64,000 bases of DNA, from assembly GCF_016756315.1 (NCBI RefSeq), contig NZ_AP024235.1, positions 2,356,001 to 2,420,000 on the forward strand, in the 5' to 3' direction. This stretch comes from Alteromonas sp. KC3. Lineage in GTDB: Bacteria > Pseudomonadota > Gammaproteobacteria > Enterobacterales > Alteromonadaceae. How positions within the stretch are numbered: position 1 is the first letter of the stretch; each line of letters begins with the position of its first letter. Shown here piece after piece: positions 1 to 8,789 of this stretch. A program made the translations under genes and the position numbers. The notes beneath the pieces were generated by a model. That model was given only the letters and a program-made list of their open reading frames with translations. It was not told where the DNA came from and did no database searches.

Positions 1-1388
1 TGATTTGCCGCTAGCGCGGGAAATGCACCATAGCCCGCTAACAAGCAGTGCCAAGAAACAGAATCCCAGTGCATTCCTATATTTTGCCGCTTTATCTCTT
101 CGCTAAGATCTTCCCTATTAAACCAACATTGCAGTATTTTCATCAGTGATGGCGACAAGTTAGTGTTGTTTCTATTATCGCGCCAATACTCACTATCATC
201 GCGCGTATTTAATTTGTAGTGCGCTACAATATAATCGCGCACCCGGTCAAAGCGCTCTTTAGCGAAGGTATTGAAATCATGCTGCTGCGCGTTAGTGAAC
301 TGCCCTTTTTCATAGAGATCAGCAAAGTGCTCAATACAAATTTGTACAAGGTGTAGCGCTGTTGCCTCCAATGGCTCAATAAAACCTTGAGATAGCCCCA
401 ATGCAAGACAATTCCTATACCAATGCTTTTCAACCTGACCCACTTTCATTTTTAGATGTCTAGCATCAACATCTGAGTTTGTAAGCCCTAAGAATTGGCG
501 AAGTTCCACTTCCGCTTCATCACTGCTGCAATGTGCGGAGCTATACACATACCCGTTACCAGTGCGGCTTTGAAGTGGTATTGTCCAGCACCAACCATTG
601 CGGAGTGCTGTAGATTGTGTTTCTACAGATATCGTTGACTGAACGTCGGTAGGAAGAACAACCGCAGAATCATTAAACAAATTATCGCTGTAGCTATTAA
701 AGCGTACGCCTAGGGTTTGCTGCAAAAGCATTGAAGAGAACCCGGTGCAGTCTATAAAAAAGTCGCCCTCAATATTGCCCTTGTCAGTGATAAGTTGCTG
801 GATATCACCGTTTCCGTGTAATACAACATCAGTGATGTTTGCACTAACGTGGTTGACGTTTCGACTTACGGCAAGATCGCGCAGATAACTACCCAGTAGT
901 GCACTATCAAAATGATAGCCATATTCCATTCTAAAAGGAAAATTATCGGGGGTAATTGGCGCTTTGTGTTGCTGGGCCAGTACACCGTTTATTAAGAAGT
1001 CTTCTCCCTTAACGTGCGTGTCTAAACCTAATCTGCGCGTACGACAATTTACTTCAAACGCCCGTTGCGTAAAGGTATCGGTTTGTGAAATGAACGGATG
1101 ACGATAACTGTCTACCCCTGAGGCAGGGCTCCAATCGTTAAATTGAATACTGACCTTATAAGTAGCGTTGCAACGCCCCATCCAATCGCTCTCGTGAATA
1201 CCTAGTTCGTGAAAAAAGCGCTTAAGTGTAGGTGTTGAGCCCTCACCTACACCAATGATGCCAATATCAGGCGATTCAACTAACGTTACTTTTACAACGT
1301 CACTTTGCCATTTGTGGGCAAAGTAGTTCGCCGCCATCCATCCAGCAGTACCACCGCCGGCAATCACAATGTGCTTTGGTTTATCCAT
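1..1388 (-). CDS. FAD-dependent tryptophan-halogenase-like protein, C-terminus cut by window edge
   Basis: The frame is open from the ATG at 1388 to base 1, about 462 codons, so it runs off the left edge; relatives are about 500 residues. The N-terminus has the FAD-binding pattern GGGTAGW, and a WCWTIP stretch matches the WxWxIP motif of flavin-dependent tryptophan halogenases. A GFIEPLE segment corresponds to the region holding the conserved catalytic glutamate. It starts 6 bp after the stop of a second halogenase-like gene, so the two are almost certainly co-transcribed. Family knowledge: such enzymes use reduced flavin and oxygen to halogenate aromatic substrates, and many proteobacterial members lie next to TonB receptors with unknown substrates. 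Substrate here is unknown. Confidence 0.88.
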   Translation of the reverse strand, partial: MDKPKHIVIAGGGTAGWMAANYFAHKWQSDVVKVTLVESPDIGIIGVGEGSTPTLKRFFHELGIHESDWMGRCNATYKVSIQFNDWSPASGVDSYRHPFISQTDTFTQRAFEVNCRTRRLGLDTHVKGEDFLINGVLAQQHKAPITPDNFPFRMEYGYHFDSALLGSYLRDLAVSRNVNHVSANITDVVLHGNGDIQQLITDKGNIEGDFFIDCTGFSSMLLQQTLGVRFNSYSDNLFNDSAVVLPTDVQSTISVETQSTALRNGWCWTIPLQSRTGNGYVYSSAHCSSDEAEVELRQFLGLTNSDVDARHLKMKVGQVEKHWYRNCLALGLSQGFIEPLEATALHLVQICIEHFADLYEKGQFTNAQQHDFNTFAKERFDRVRDYIVAHYKLNTRDDSEYWRDNRNNTNLSPSLMKILQCWFNREDLSEEIKRQNIGMHWDSVSWHCLLAGYGAFPALAAN

Positions 1389-1394
1389 AACGTG

Positions 1395-2888
1395 TTAATT
1401 ACCGCAATACTGCTTTAAGAAGTCATCATGACTGGAAATTTTGCCAATGGGTTCATTTTTAATGCGTTTTATATTGTGCATTAAGTCTAGTATTTTTTGC
1501 TCAGATAGCGACTTGGCCAACGGATGATAGTCGCGCTGCGTTACACCTTGGCCCATCAACACCTGCAACCACGAACTTTCCAGAAACAAATCATTTTGCT
1601 CTCTGAATAAATTGCCTGATTCTCTAAACAGTTCAATTTTATGAGTTAAACTTTCAGGCACTTCCATTTCTCTTAGGTCTTTCCAGAAATGTGAATCATC
1701 ACGTTCATTCACATGATAATGAAGAATAATGAAGTCGCGGATCTGTTCAAACTCAAGTTGTGATTGCTTGTTGTATTCGTCAACTTGTTTTTGCTTAATG
1801 CCTTCATGAGGAAATAAATGAATAAGCCTTACCACCGCAGACTGTATAAGGTGAATACTGGTGGATTCTAATGGTTCTAGAAAACCACTAGATAGCCCTA
1901 CTGCAATCACATTTTTATTCCACTGCTTGCGTCTTCGCCCGGTTCTAAATTTGATGAAATTTGGTTCAGCTAACGGTTTTGTATCTAAATTAGAAGCAAG
2001 GATATCGAGTGCCTGATCATCGGAATAGTAGTTGCTGCTGTACACTAATCCATTACCATTGCGGTGTTGCAAAGGAATACGCCACTGCCAACCCGCAGAA
2101 TGCGCTATTGAACGCGTATACGGCAATGTGTTTTCTAAACGCTCAGAGGGCATAGCAACAGCGCGATCACACGGTAGCCAATGGGACCAATCTTCATACC
2201 CCGTGTTCAATGTTTGCTGTGTTAGCAAGCCTTTAAAGCCCGAACAATCTATAAACAAATCGCCTTTTATTTCGCGACCATCGCTTAGTGTTACACCGCT
2301 AATGAAACCATCTTCTTGATTTTGTTGAACACTGGTGATCATACCTTCAGTGCGCACCACGCCCATTTCTTCACATTTTTTTCGTAGAAAACGTGCATAA
2401 AGCGAAGCATCAAAATGATAGGCATAAGGCATTTCAATGATTGGATCGGGTGATTTAATATGCGCAAACTTGCCAGCCTGACAAGCTAAATAATTAAGGT
2501 CGTAATCCCAAATGGAATCTTTTACACCTAATTCTTGAGCGCGTTTAAAGTAATGGTGAAAATGGCAAAACGCGTAGCTTTTTCCCGGTGCACCGAAGGT
2601 ATGAAAGTAACTTTCTCCCTCTACCCGCCAATTTTCAAACTTAATGGCAAGCTTCATGGTAGCGTTGGTTTCACGAATGAACTCTTTTTCGTCGAGGCCT
2701 AACACATTGTTGAGGGTAATGATGGGAGGAATAGTTGCTTCACCTACCCCTACTGTACCAATCTCTTCAGACTCTATAAGGTTTACATTTACGCCATGAC
2801 CAATGAGTCGCTTAATTACTGCCGCTGAAATCCATCCAGCAGTGCCACCACCAACGATTACTACATTTTTTACCGTTTTGTTTTTCAT
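1395..2888 (-). CDS. FAD-dependent tryptophan-halogenase-like protein
   Basis: This 497-residue protein has full family length. GGGTAGW near residues 13-19 is the FAD dinucleotide fold, WQWRIP at 267-272 is the WxWxIP motif, a lysine at 83 in AIKFENW sits where the family's catalytic lysine is found, and GFLEPLEST matches the segment with the catalytic glutamate. It lies between a TonB-dependent receptor and a second halogenase-like gene on the same strand. A terminator-like hairpin separates it from the receptor, so it may have its own promoter or depend on read-through. Halogenase chemistry is inferred from motifs; substrate and flavin reductase partner are not visible. Confidence 0.9.
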   Translation of the reverse strand: MKNKTVKNVVIVGGGTAGWISAAVIKRLIGHGVNVNLIESEEIGTVGVGEATIPPIITLNNVLGLDEKEFIRETNATMKLAIKFENWRVEGESYFHTFGAPGKSYAFCHFHHYFKRAQELGVKDSIWDYDLNYLACQAGKFAHIKSPDPIIEMPYAYHFDASLYARFLRKKCEEMGVVRTEGMITSVQQNQEDGFISGVTLSDGREIKGDLFIDCSGFKGLLTQQTLNTGYEDWSHWLPCDRAVAMPSERLENTLPYTRSIAHSAGWQWRIPLQHRNGNGLVYSSNYYSDDQALDILASNLDTKPLAEPNFIKFRTGRRRKQWNKNVIAVGLSSGFLEPLESTSIHLIQSAVVRLIHLFPHEGIKQKQVDEYNKQSQLEFEQIRDFIILHYHVNERDDSHFWKDLREMEVPESLTHKIELFRESGNLFREQNDLFLESSWLQVLMGQGVTQRDYHPLAKSLSEQKILDLMHNIKRIKNEPIGKISSHDDFLKQYCGN

Positions 2889-2959
2889 ATTTTTGTCATC
2901 ACTTTATACGGCTGACTTACTACACTTAGATAACATGACCTGAATTGCTATACAACAAA

Positions 2960-2993
2960 AAAGCCCCAATACGTTTTACTGTCTTGGGGCTTT
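2960..2993 (-). terminator. Rho-independent terminator after the TonB receptor
   Basis: AAGCCCCAA pairs with TTGGGGCTT around a 14-nt loop and is followed on the minus strand by a run of six T. It lies between the receptor stop (3074) and the halogenase start (2888), so it should end or attenuate the receptor transcript. Confidence 0.8.
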
Positions 2994-3073
2994 GATACTA
3001 CATAATGTTTACTAGTGTTTCTGTTACAACATTCTTAAACTAACGCTTGATTTCACCAAGCCGAAAGCACTTA

Positions 3074-5941
3074 TTAGAATGTGTAGTTGAAACCTAGAAG
3101 GAAGTTACGTCCGTACGTTTCGTATTGCGTGATCTGACGGCCATCGCCAGGGTTCGCTTGAATTGTAGGCTCATCAGTTAGGTTTTGGCCTTGAAGGGTT
3201 ACGCGAAGGCCTTTAAGCGCTTCAATACCCGACTCATCAAAATCGTAACCAATTTGTGCGTCAACTTGCTTCACACCCAAATCTTGAATTTGAGCTAGTG
3301 AAAGACTGATAGCACGCGTTTCAGTAGCAAATGCGTCACGTTTAGTACCAGAAATACGGAACTCAAAACCATTGCTTTCATAGAAAGCAGTTAGTGAGTA
3401 GGTCTCTTCAGACAGACCTGGCACAGCATCACCGTTATCTAGCTGACCATCAAGGAATGTTGCACTTGCGAACATACCAAAGCCTTCTAGCGACTCGTGA
3501 ATCATGTCAAATGGTAGGCTACCTTGTAGTTCCCAACCACGAACGAACCCTTCAAGACCGTCTTCACGGAAGCTTACTACACCGTTAAACGTTGCCGGCG
3601 GTACAATGTCGTTTGCATCTAGTACACCATCACCGTTGATGTCGGTTTGACCTGAAGTCTGGTGGAAACCTTCAATATAAGAATCACTAAAGTCACCTAC
3701 TGTTTGACCCGCTACGTGCCAGTTAGTTAAATCTTTGTAGAAGAAGCTAACAGCAAAGTAACCAGAATCTGCGAAATAGTTTTCGTAAGCAATATCAAAC
3801 TGATTGGCTTCTAAAGGCTTAAGACGCGCATTACCCGAGCTCGCTGACCAAGGGCCATTTGCAATATCGCTAGAGATGATTTGCTGGTCGTTAAACGTAA
3901 AGCTTACCGTATTATTTGGGCGCATATCGTCCATACGTGGGCGGCTAATTACTTTGCCTAGTGCAGTACGAATAAACTGGTTTTCAGCAATTTCAAAGCT
4001 TAAGTTAAGTGTTGGTAGTACGTCAGTATATGAATCACCATCAGTGATTGGTGTTACTGCGGTAAAACCAGTAGGTCCAGTCGTTGTATTGAAACCAGAA
4101 CCAGTCTGATCAACATTTACAACTTGTAGGCCAAGGTTACCAAATACTAAAACATCACCAATTTCAGTTTCGATATCTAATTTTGCAAATGCAGTTAAAA
4201 TATCTTCCTTAATGGTATATGAGTCACCGAAACGACCGTTTTCAAATAATTCAGCAGGCGTTTCAATATAATAGCCACTTTGATATAGACCAAGACCATC
4301 GTAAGCAATTACGCCGTCGATACCAATAAAGCTCAAATCAGCTGTACCAATTGGGTTTGGCACTAGCTCTTGGTCAGGCCAAGTAGGTGCAGTTAGGTAA
4401 GCACCATTGTTGTCCTTAGTTTTTTCACGTTCTTGATAATTAACACCAGCAGTTAGTTTAGTGAAGATACCCCACTCAACAAAACCTTCTAGGTCTAGAC
4501 GAATAGCATCTAATGACTCGTCGAAAATAGGTTCGTTAACGAAACCATCTTGTGCAGTGTCAGGACCAAAACCTTCTACGCCTTGGAAGCGCTCTACTGG
4601 AGTAAGTGAACCACCCCATGCTTGTGGGCCTGCAAGATAGATTGAATTAGGGTCGCCAAGATCAACACTATCTAGCGAAGGGTGATCGCTATATACCGCA
4701 CCAGTAGACGTCATTGTCCAAGCGCGTGGCGTAAGTGGACGACCATCAATACCAGCTCGACCCACACCTGAATAACTTTCGATATCAGTGATTGTTTTAT
4801 CAACTTCACCTGTCGACACATCTAACGTCGCTGTCCAGTTGTCGTTGATTACATATTCAACGTTAAGACCAAAAGTGGTCAATTCTGCTTTTTGTTGACG
4901 AGAATCGTTACGAATTACTGATAAGAAGCCATCGTAGTAACCAGAGGTTACAAGGCCGTCTTCTACGCCAGTGATTGTGTAGGCACCAGTACCCCACTCT
5001 GCACCACCTTCTTCAACACCACGACGAACGTCGTTTTCTTCGAAGTCGATGTACAAAGCATCAAATTGAACTTTGAGATTATCAGATGGTGCATATTCAA
5101 TAACACCGGCAATCGACGTACGCTCTAGCATAGCTGAACGTGTGAATGAATCGTGACCACCAAGAATAACTGTGCCTTCTGGTACTTCAACACCCTCAGC
5201 AGCATTAGCTGGATTAGCATTCGCATAACCCCAACCGCGGAAATGTTGAGCCTGACGAGGCGATTCCATATCAGCAATCGCTAGCGCTACACCAATCTTG
5301 TCATCAGCAAACTGATCAACATAGTTAAATGAAAGGCGGTGACCATTATTATCGAAGTCAGGGTTGCCTGAGTCTTCTTGGTTCTTTTCGTATGAACCGT
5401 TAATAGCAACGGTTTTCTGAGCACTTAGTGGGCTTACCGTTTGAATGTCAACAGTACCACCGATGCCTTGAGTCATAAGACCCGCTTCAGGCGTTTTATA
5501 AACTAGAATGTTAGAAACAATTTCCGTTGGATAAAGATCAAACTCAACCCCACGGTTATCGCCCATACCTAATAATTCGCGACCGTTTAGTGTTGTACCA
5601 ACGTAGTTTTCATTGAAACCACGAACTGAAAGTCCGCTAGTACGGCCATTACGACGCTCACCGGCTAGACCAGGAAGACGAGCAATTGACTCTGCGATAC
5701 TTGTATCTGGTAACTTACCAATGTCTTCTGCAGAAAGCGCTTCAACAATAGACGTGTTGTCCATTTTGATCGCCTGGGCGCGTTGTAAGCTACCACGAAT
5801 ACCACTCACTTGAATAACTTCAAGGTTTTCTTCATCAACTGCATCAGTATTTGCTTCTTGTGCAAAAGCAGGTGTAGAAGCAAGTGCTACACCGCCTGAA
5901 ATAAGCGCAGCTTTAATTAAGTTGGGTTTAAATTGTTTCAT
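3074..5941 (-). CDS. TonB-dependent outer-membrane receptor
   Basis: The chosen start (ATG at 5941, MKQFKPNL) gives 955 residues beginning with a signal peptide that ends near AFAQ; the longer frame adds 44 residues without signal character. After a short linker come the plug domain (VSGIRGSL, IAESIARLPGLAGERR, LSVRGF, NGRELLG) and a long beta-barrel ending in the C-terminal aromatic residue YTF typical of outer-membrane proteins. The plug wording matches the TonB-Xanth-Caul subfamily, which is often linked to carbohydrate or aromatic uptake. Neighbours are two halogenase-like genes downstream and three secreted carbohydrate esterases upstream. A LacI-type palindrome lies about 120 bp upstream. 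Ligand unknown; a complex acetylated carbohydrate is a reasonable inference. Confidence 0.93.
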   Translation of the reverse strand: MKQFKPNLIKAALISGGVALASTPAFAQEANTDAVDEENLEVIQVSGIRGSLQRAQAIKMDNTSIVEALSAEDIGKLPDTSIAESIARLPGLAGERRNGRTSGLSVRGFNENYVGTTLNGRELLGMGDNRGVEFDLYPTEIVSNILVYKTPEAGLMTQGIGGTVDIQTVSPLSAQKTVAINGSYEKNQEDSGNPDFDNNGHRLSFNYVDQFADDKIGVALAIADMESPRQAQHFRGWGYANANPANAAEGVEVPEGTVILGGHDSFTRSAMLERTSIAGVIEYAPSDNLKVQFDALYIDFEENDVRRGVEEGGAEWGTGAYTITGVEDGLVTSGYYDGFLSVIRNDSRQQKAELTTFGLNVEYVINDNWTATLDVSTGEVDKTITDIESYSGVGRAGIDGRPLTPRAWTMTSTGAVYSDHPSLDSVDLGDPNSIYLAGPQAWGGSLTPVERFQGVEGFGPDTAQDGFVNEPIFDESLDAIRLDLEGFVEWGIFTKLTAGVNYQEREKTKDNNGAYLTAPTWPDQELVPNPIGTADLSFIGIDGVIAYDGLGLYQSGYYIETPAELFENGRFGDSYTIKEDILTAFAKLDIETEIGDVLVFGNLGLQVVNVDQTGSGFNTTTGPTGFTAVTPITDGDSYTDVLPTLNLSFEIAENQFIRTALGKVISRPRMDDMRPNNTVSFTFNDQQIISSDIANGPWSASSGNARLKPLEANQFDIAYENYFADSGYFAVSFFYKDLTNWHVAGQTVGDFSDSYIEGFHQTSGQTDINGDGVLDANDIVPPATFNGVVSFREDGLEGFVRGWELQGSLPFDMIHESLEGFGMFASATFLDGQLDNGDAVPGLSEETYSLTAFYESNGFEFRISGTKRDAFATETRAISLSLAQIQDLGVKQVDAQIGYDFDESGIEALKGLRVTLQGQNLTDEPTIQANPGDGRQITQYETYGRNFLLGFNYTF

Positions 5942-6269
5942 AAAACGGGTGTCCCATACGGTTATAGTTGTTGTCTTTTTGTTGTTCTTATGACAATTAA
6001 ATGACAATACATCTCGTCGGGATAATGCTATAGAGGACCTACCTTTTGCACAATTGCCTGCATACGTATTCAATAAATTTTATGCAACACCAATTTAACA
6101 ATCCGATCTTTTAAATTGAATGAAATTTACAAAATAAGTGCAAAACCCACTAAACACACGCATTTATGAAATTTTATTACATAAATGATGAGTAACATTT
6201 TTGACAAATATAGGAAGGAAGGTTACAGAAGTGTTAGCAAGTTTATAGGGCCAACTTCGTATCTAGTCT
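5942..6269 (-). promoter_or_regulatory. Upstream region of the TonB receptor gene
   Basis: This 328-bp AT-rich stretch separates the receptor from the end of the esterase operon. It contains the LacI-type palindrome at 6059-6072 and no coding frame I can support; the small open frames inside have no ribosome site or protein-like composition. No clear sigma-70 boxes could be assigned. Confidence 0.5.
6059..6072. promoter_or_regulatory. Predicted LacI/GalR-family operator upstream of TonB receptor
   Basis: TGCATACGTATTCA is close to the TGNAANCGNTTNCA-type palindrome bound by LacI/GalR regulators, with the central CG. It differs at one of 14 positions from the reverse complement of the element at 8706-8719. 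No LacI-type regulator gene is in the window. Confidence 0.6.
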
Positions 6270-7037
6270 CTAATTGGCATTGTAAAACAGAGCAAACTCT
6301 CCTGCCGTGGTATACCAAATATCGTCCTTGCCGGCTAGCGTTTGTAAAACAGTTTCGAAGTAATCCCAATTATTTTTTGGTAGGTTTTGATCAAACTCCC
6401 AAGAATGCCCCCACACCATAAAAACCGTGAGCTCGTCCTCATTCAATTCAACATACTCTTTTGCAAATGATAGTGCTTCACTGTGGTGAACGGTCGGATG
6501 CCACTCGAATAAATTACTTGGCAAAGTAAAGCTGTTTGTACTCTGTACCGTTCGAGCATTTGTAAATCCGGCGGCTTTAACAACTTCAATAGTAGCTTCA
6601 TCATAAGCACCTAGCGGGTATGCAAAGGAAACGACTGGATACGAAGCTAATTCAGACAATAACGTCTTGTCTTTCTCAACCTGATATTTTGCATCGCTAT
6701 GTTTTAGGTTTGGAAGGACAGGATGAGTATGGCTATGGCTAGCAATCTCATGTTTTACATACAATGATGCGACCTGTTCGCGAGCAACATACTGACTAGG
6801 TTCACCGAGGAAATCTGTTAACCAGAGCGCGTTTTGGGCAAATAACCCAGAACTCAAGTTAAATGTTCCAACAAGGCCGTATTGATTAAGTAGTTCTACT
6901 AACCTTTTGTCTTGTTCTAGCCCATCGTCAAAACTAAAAATTACCGCCTTTTTACTTCCATCTGGATAAGTTACGTCGGCTCCGGCTTCTTGAAAACATG
7001 AAGCCAATGCAATGAACAAAACTGTGTGAGCTTTCAT
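6270..7037 (-). CDS. Secreted polysaccharide deacetylase, NodB/CE4-like
   Basis: A 255-residue protein with a short N-terminal signal sequence (cleavage near residue 20). The CE4 motifs are visible: FSFDDG (catalytic and metal-binding aspartates), HEIASHSHTHP (metal-binding histidines in an HxxxH arrangement) and FAYPLGAY. The family removes acetyl groups from polysaccharides such as chitin, xylan or peptidoglycan, using a divalent metal. The start overlaps the stop of the SGNH gene by ATGA, indicating translational coupling. It is the last gene of a three-esterase operon. Acetylated xylan or another hemicellulose is likelier than chitin because of the CE6-like partner, but this is inference. 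Confidence 0.85.
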   Translation of the reverse strand: MKAHTVLFIALASCFQEAGADVTYPDGSKKAVIFSFDDGLEQDKRLVELLNQYGLVGTFNLSSGLFAQNALWLTDFLGEPSQYVAREQVASLYVKHEIASHSHTHPVLPNLKHSDAKYQVEKDKTLLSELASYPVVSFAYPLGAYDEATIEVVKAAGFTNARTVQSTNSFTLPSNLFEWHPTVHHSEALSFAKEYVELNEDELTVFMVWGHSWEFDQNLPKNNWDYFETVLQTLAGKDDIWYTTAGEFALFYNAN

Positions 7038-7726
7038 TTTAGATTATCCAAATAAGGTTGAAGAGCTTTCTTCCAAATTTTGTAACCCTCCTCGTTTAGG
7101 TGAGTTCCGTCTGTCGTTAGTTTTGCATTCATTGTCCCATCAACGGAAAGTAAATCATGGAAGTTGATAAAGGTGAAATTTTCACTTTCCTGTGAAGATA
7201 GTTGATTATTTACTTCTTTCGCCATCACAGTAATAAAGTCGCGGTGGTCAGGAAGCAGGCCAAGTACGAAGATTTGAGTGTTAGGGAGAGACGATTTCAA
7301 CTGCTTAGCTATTTTATTTATGTTTGTTGCAGTATCCGATAACTTCTCAATTTGATTTTCATAAACTATATTGAAAATATCATTTATGCCGATCAACAGG
7401 AAAACAGCTGACGGCTTGCTTTGTTTTAACTCATCCAATCTCGCTAAAACACCATAAGTCGTGTCACCACGTATTCCTCTATTACGAACTTTCAAGTTCT
7501 CGAATCGGACTGCCCAATTTGCACCTAACTCCGTAAGGCTATCACCAATAAAAACAATATCGCCTTGATTTACCGGCTGCGTCGAGAAAAGCGCTAATCG
7601 GTGCTGGTAATGCGCTTTTAACCAATCGTTTTGATAAGGGACTTCTTTAGACGCAAAGCTCGAAAATGCTACAAAAAGGCTTAATACTGGTATGAGTAAA
7701 TACGATGTAGTGGTTTTCTTAGACAT
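7034..7726 (-). CDS. Secreted SGNH/GDSL-family hydrolase
   Basis: A 230-residue protein from ATG 7726, one base after the stop of the upstream esterase, with GGAAGG as ribosome site inside that gene. A signal peptide ends near FASK. The SGNH blocks are clear: GDSL (nucleophile Ser), the glycine of block II in RNRGIRGDT, GIND (block III Asn) and DGTHLNEEG (Asp and His of the triad). Such enzymes deacetylate sugars or polysaccharides or act as lipases; the wording resembles bacterial carbohydrate-esterase members. Coupled to the CE4-like gene by a 4-bp overlap. The exact substrate cannot be read from sequence. Confidence 0.88.
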   Translation of the reverse strand: MSKKTTTSYLLIPVLSLFVAFSSFASKEVPYQNDWLKAHYQHRLALFSTQPVNQGDIVFIGDSLTELGANWAVRFENLKVRNRGIRGDTTYGVLARLDELKQSKPSAVFLLIGINDIFNIVYENQIEKLSDTATNINKIAKQLKSSLPNTQIFVLGLLPDHRDFITVMAKEVNNQLSSQESENFTFINFHDLLSVDGTMNAKLTTDGTHLNEEGYKIWKKALQPYLDNLK

Positions 7727-7727
7727 A

Positions 7728-8639
7728 TTACTTACCTTCCACACTGCACTGTTTTGCTAGTGTGTGATAAGCATTTGCAAAGTCGTTACCCATTTCAATA
7801 AAGCTCTTACTCGTGTAGTGCCATGGATCATCACCGTAGGTATAACTGTCCGAGTTAGTCATATAAAATGCACAGGTGTCTTTGGCCACAAAGAGTTGTT
7901 GTGCGAGGTGCACTCTACTTATGTAAGGCATAATATCCTCTTCACCGAGTTCAGAATCAGTAATTTTTCCAATAACGACAGGTAAGTCATCAACTCTAAG
8001 CGCTGCGCGAAATAGGTTCATTAAAGCCGTTAAGTTATTAAGATAAGAATTTGCAGATTCTGGACTGGCATGCGCGTCAGCTTCACCTTGCATCCAAATA
8101 ATACCCATAGGTTTCAATGTATCTGGATTACCATCATTATTGATATCGTGATGAGCATAGGCATTTGTAATAGTTCGAAGCGCAAAGTCATATTGATTTA
8201 GGCCTTTTCCCTCATTGAAGTTTGGGTACCAATTGCTATAACCAGTATTAGGCGCCAATCCGGTGCCTCCTACCGCGTACTTTATTATCGCAATTTTCTT
8301 GTTTGGATATAACGCCTGAATTCGCTGAGCAAATGACAGCTCAGAGCCAAAACGGTTGGAAAGCGTGTTGTCCTTACCATTTGATGAAAAGCCCGTACCG
8401 TGACCAGGGGTAAGTAAATCCCAAACGCCTTCACCGCCGCCTGTTTGGTTGTCAAAAACGCCATTTCCATGAAATATCATGACATCTTGCTGTCCATTAA
8501 GTGTTTTGGGTAAGTCTGAAACGTAGCCATACCCGTCCATATTTGATTGGCCAGCCATGAAAAAGGTTAAGTATTCATCGGCAAATGATGCGCAGGCAAT
8601 AAAAGAGGCAAAGCAAGCAACGGCCGTTTTCTTTATCAT
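7728..8639 (-). CDS. Secreted carbohydrate esterase, sialate O-acetylesterase/CE6-like
   Basis: A 303-residue protein with a signal peptide ending near SFAD. GQSNMDG carries the nucleophile serine of the SASA/CE6 family, WMQGEADA is the conserved central block, and DPWHYTS contains the Asp-His pair of the triad. CE6 enzymes are mainly acetylxylan esterases; the same domain is also found in sialate O-acetylesterases, so substrate is uncertain. It is the first gene of the esterase operon and has a predicted LacI-type operator 67-80 bp before its start. A stretch DINNDGNPDTL resembles a calcium-binding loop. Confidence 0.87.
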   Translation of the reverse strand: MIKKTAVACFASFIACASFADEYLTFFMAGQSNMDGYGYVSDLPKTLNGQQDVMIFHGNGVFDNQTGGGEGVWDLLTPGHGTGFSSNGKDNTLSNRFGSELSFAQRIQALYPNKKIAIIKYAVGGTGLAPNTGYSNWYPNFNEGKGLNQYDFALRTITNAYAHHDINNDGNPDTLKPMGIIWMQGEADAHASPESANSYLNNLTALMNLFRAALRVDDLPVVIGKITDSELGEEDIMPYISRVHLAQQLFVAKDTCAFYMTNSDSYTYGDDPWHYTSKSFIEMGNDFANAYHTLAKQCSVEGK

Positions 8640-8705
8640 TGTCTTTATACTTTTTTAACGAAAAATTTTAATGTCATGGTACTAACAAACCTTATATTTA
8701 CAAAC

Positions 8706-8719
8706 TGAATACGTTTGCA
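8706..8719. promoter_or_regulatory. Predicted LacI/GalR-family operator upstream of esterase operon
   Basis: TGAATACGTTTGCA is a near-palindrome with central CG. Its reverse complement matches the element upstream of the TonB receptor at 13 of 14 positions, which points to shared control of receptor and esterases. Confidence 0.6.
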
Positions 8720-8740
8720 TATGGCATCACCATGCCTACA

Positions 8741-8766
8741 AAAAAGCCCGCTTAAAGCGGGCTTTT
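8741..8766 (-). terminator. Rho-independent terminator of the suc operon
   Basis: AGCCCGCTT pairs with AAGCGGGCT around a tiny loop and is followed on the minus strand by six T. It lies 24 bp past the sucD stop. Confidence 0.9.
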
Positions 8767-8789
8767 AACATCTTGCTTGCTAACGTTTA

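Noticed and set aside
6185-6421. Plus-strand open frame of 78 codons upstream of the TonB receptor
   Set aside because: It overlaps the end of the CE4-like gene on the opposite strand and has no ribosome site or protein-like sequence.
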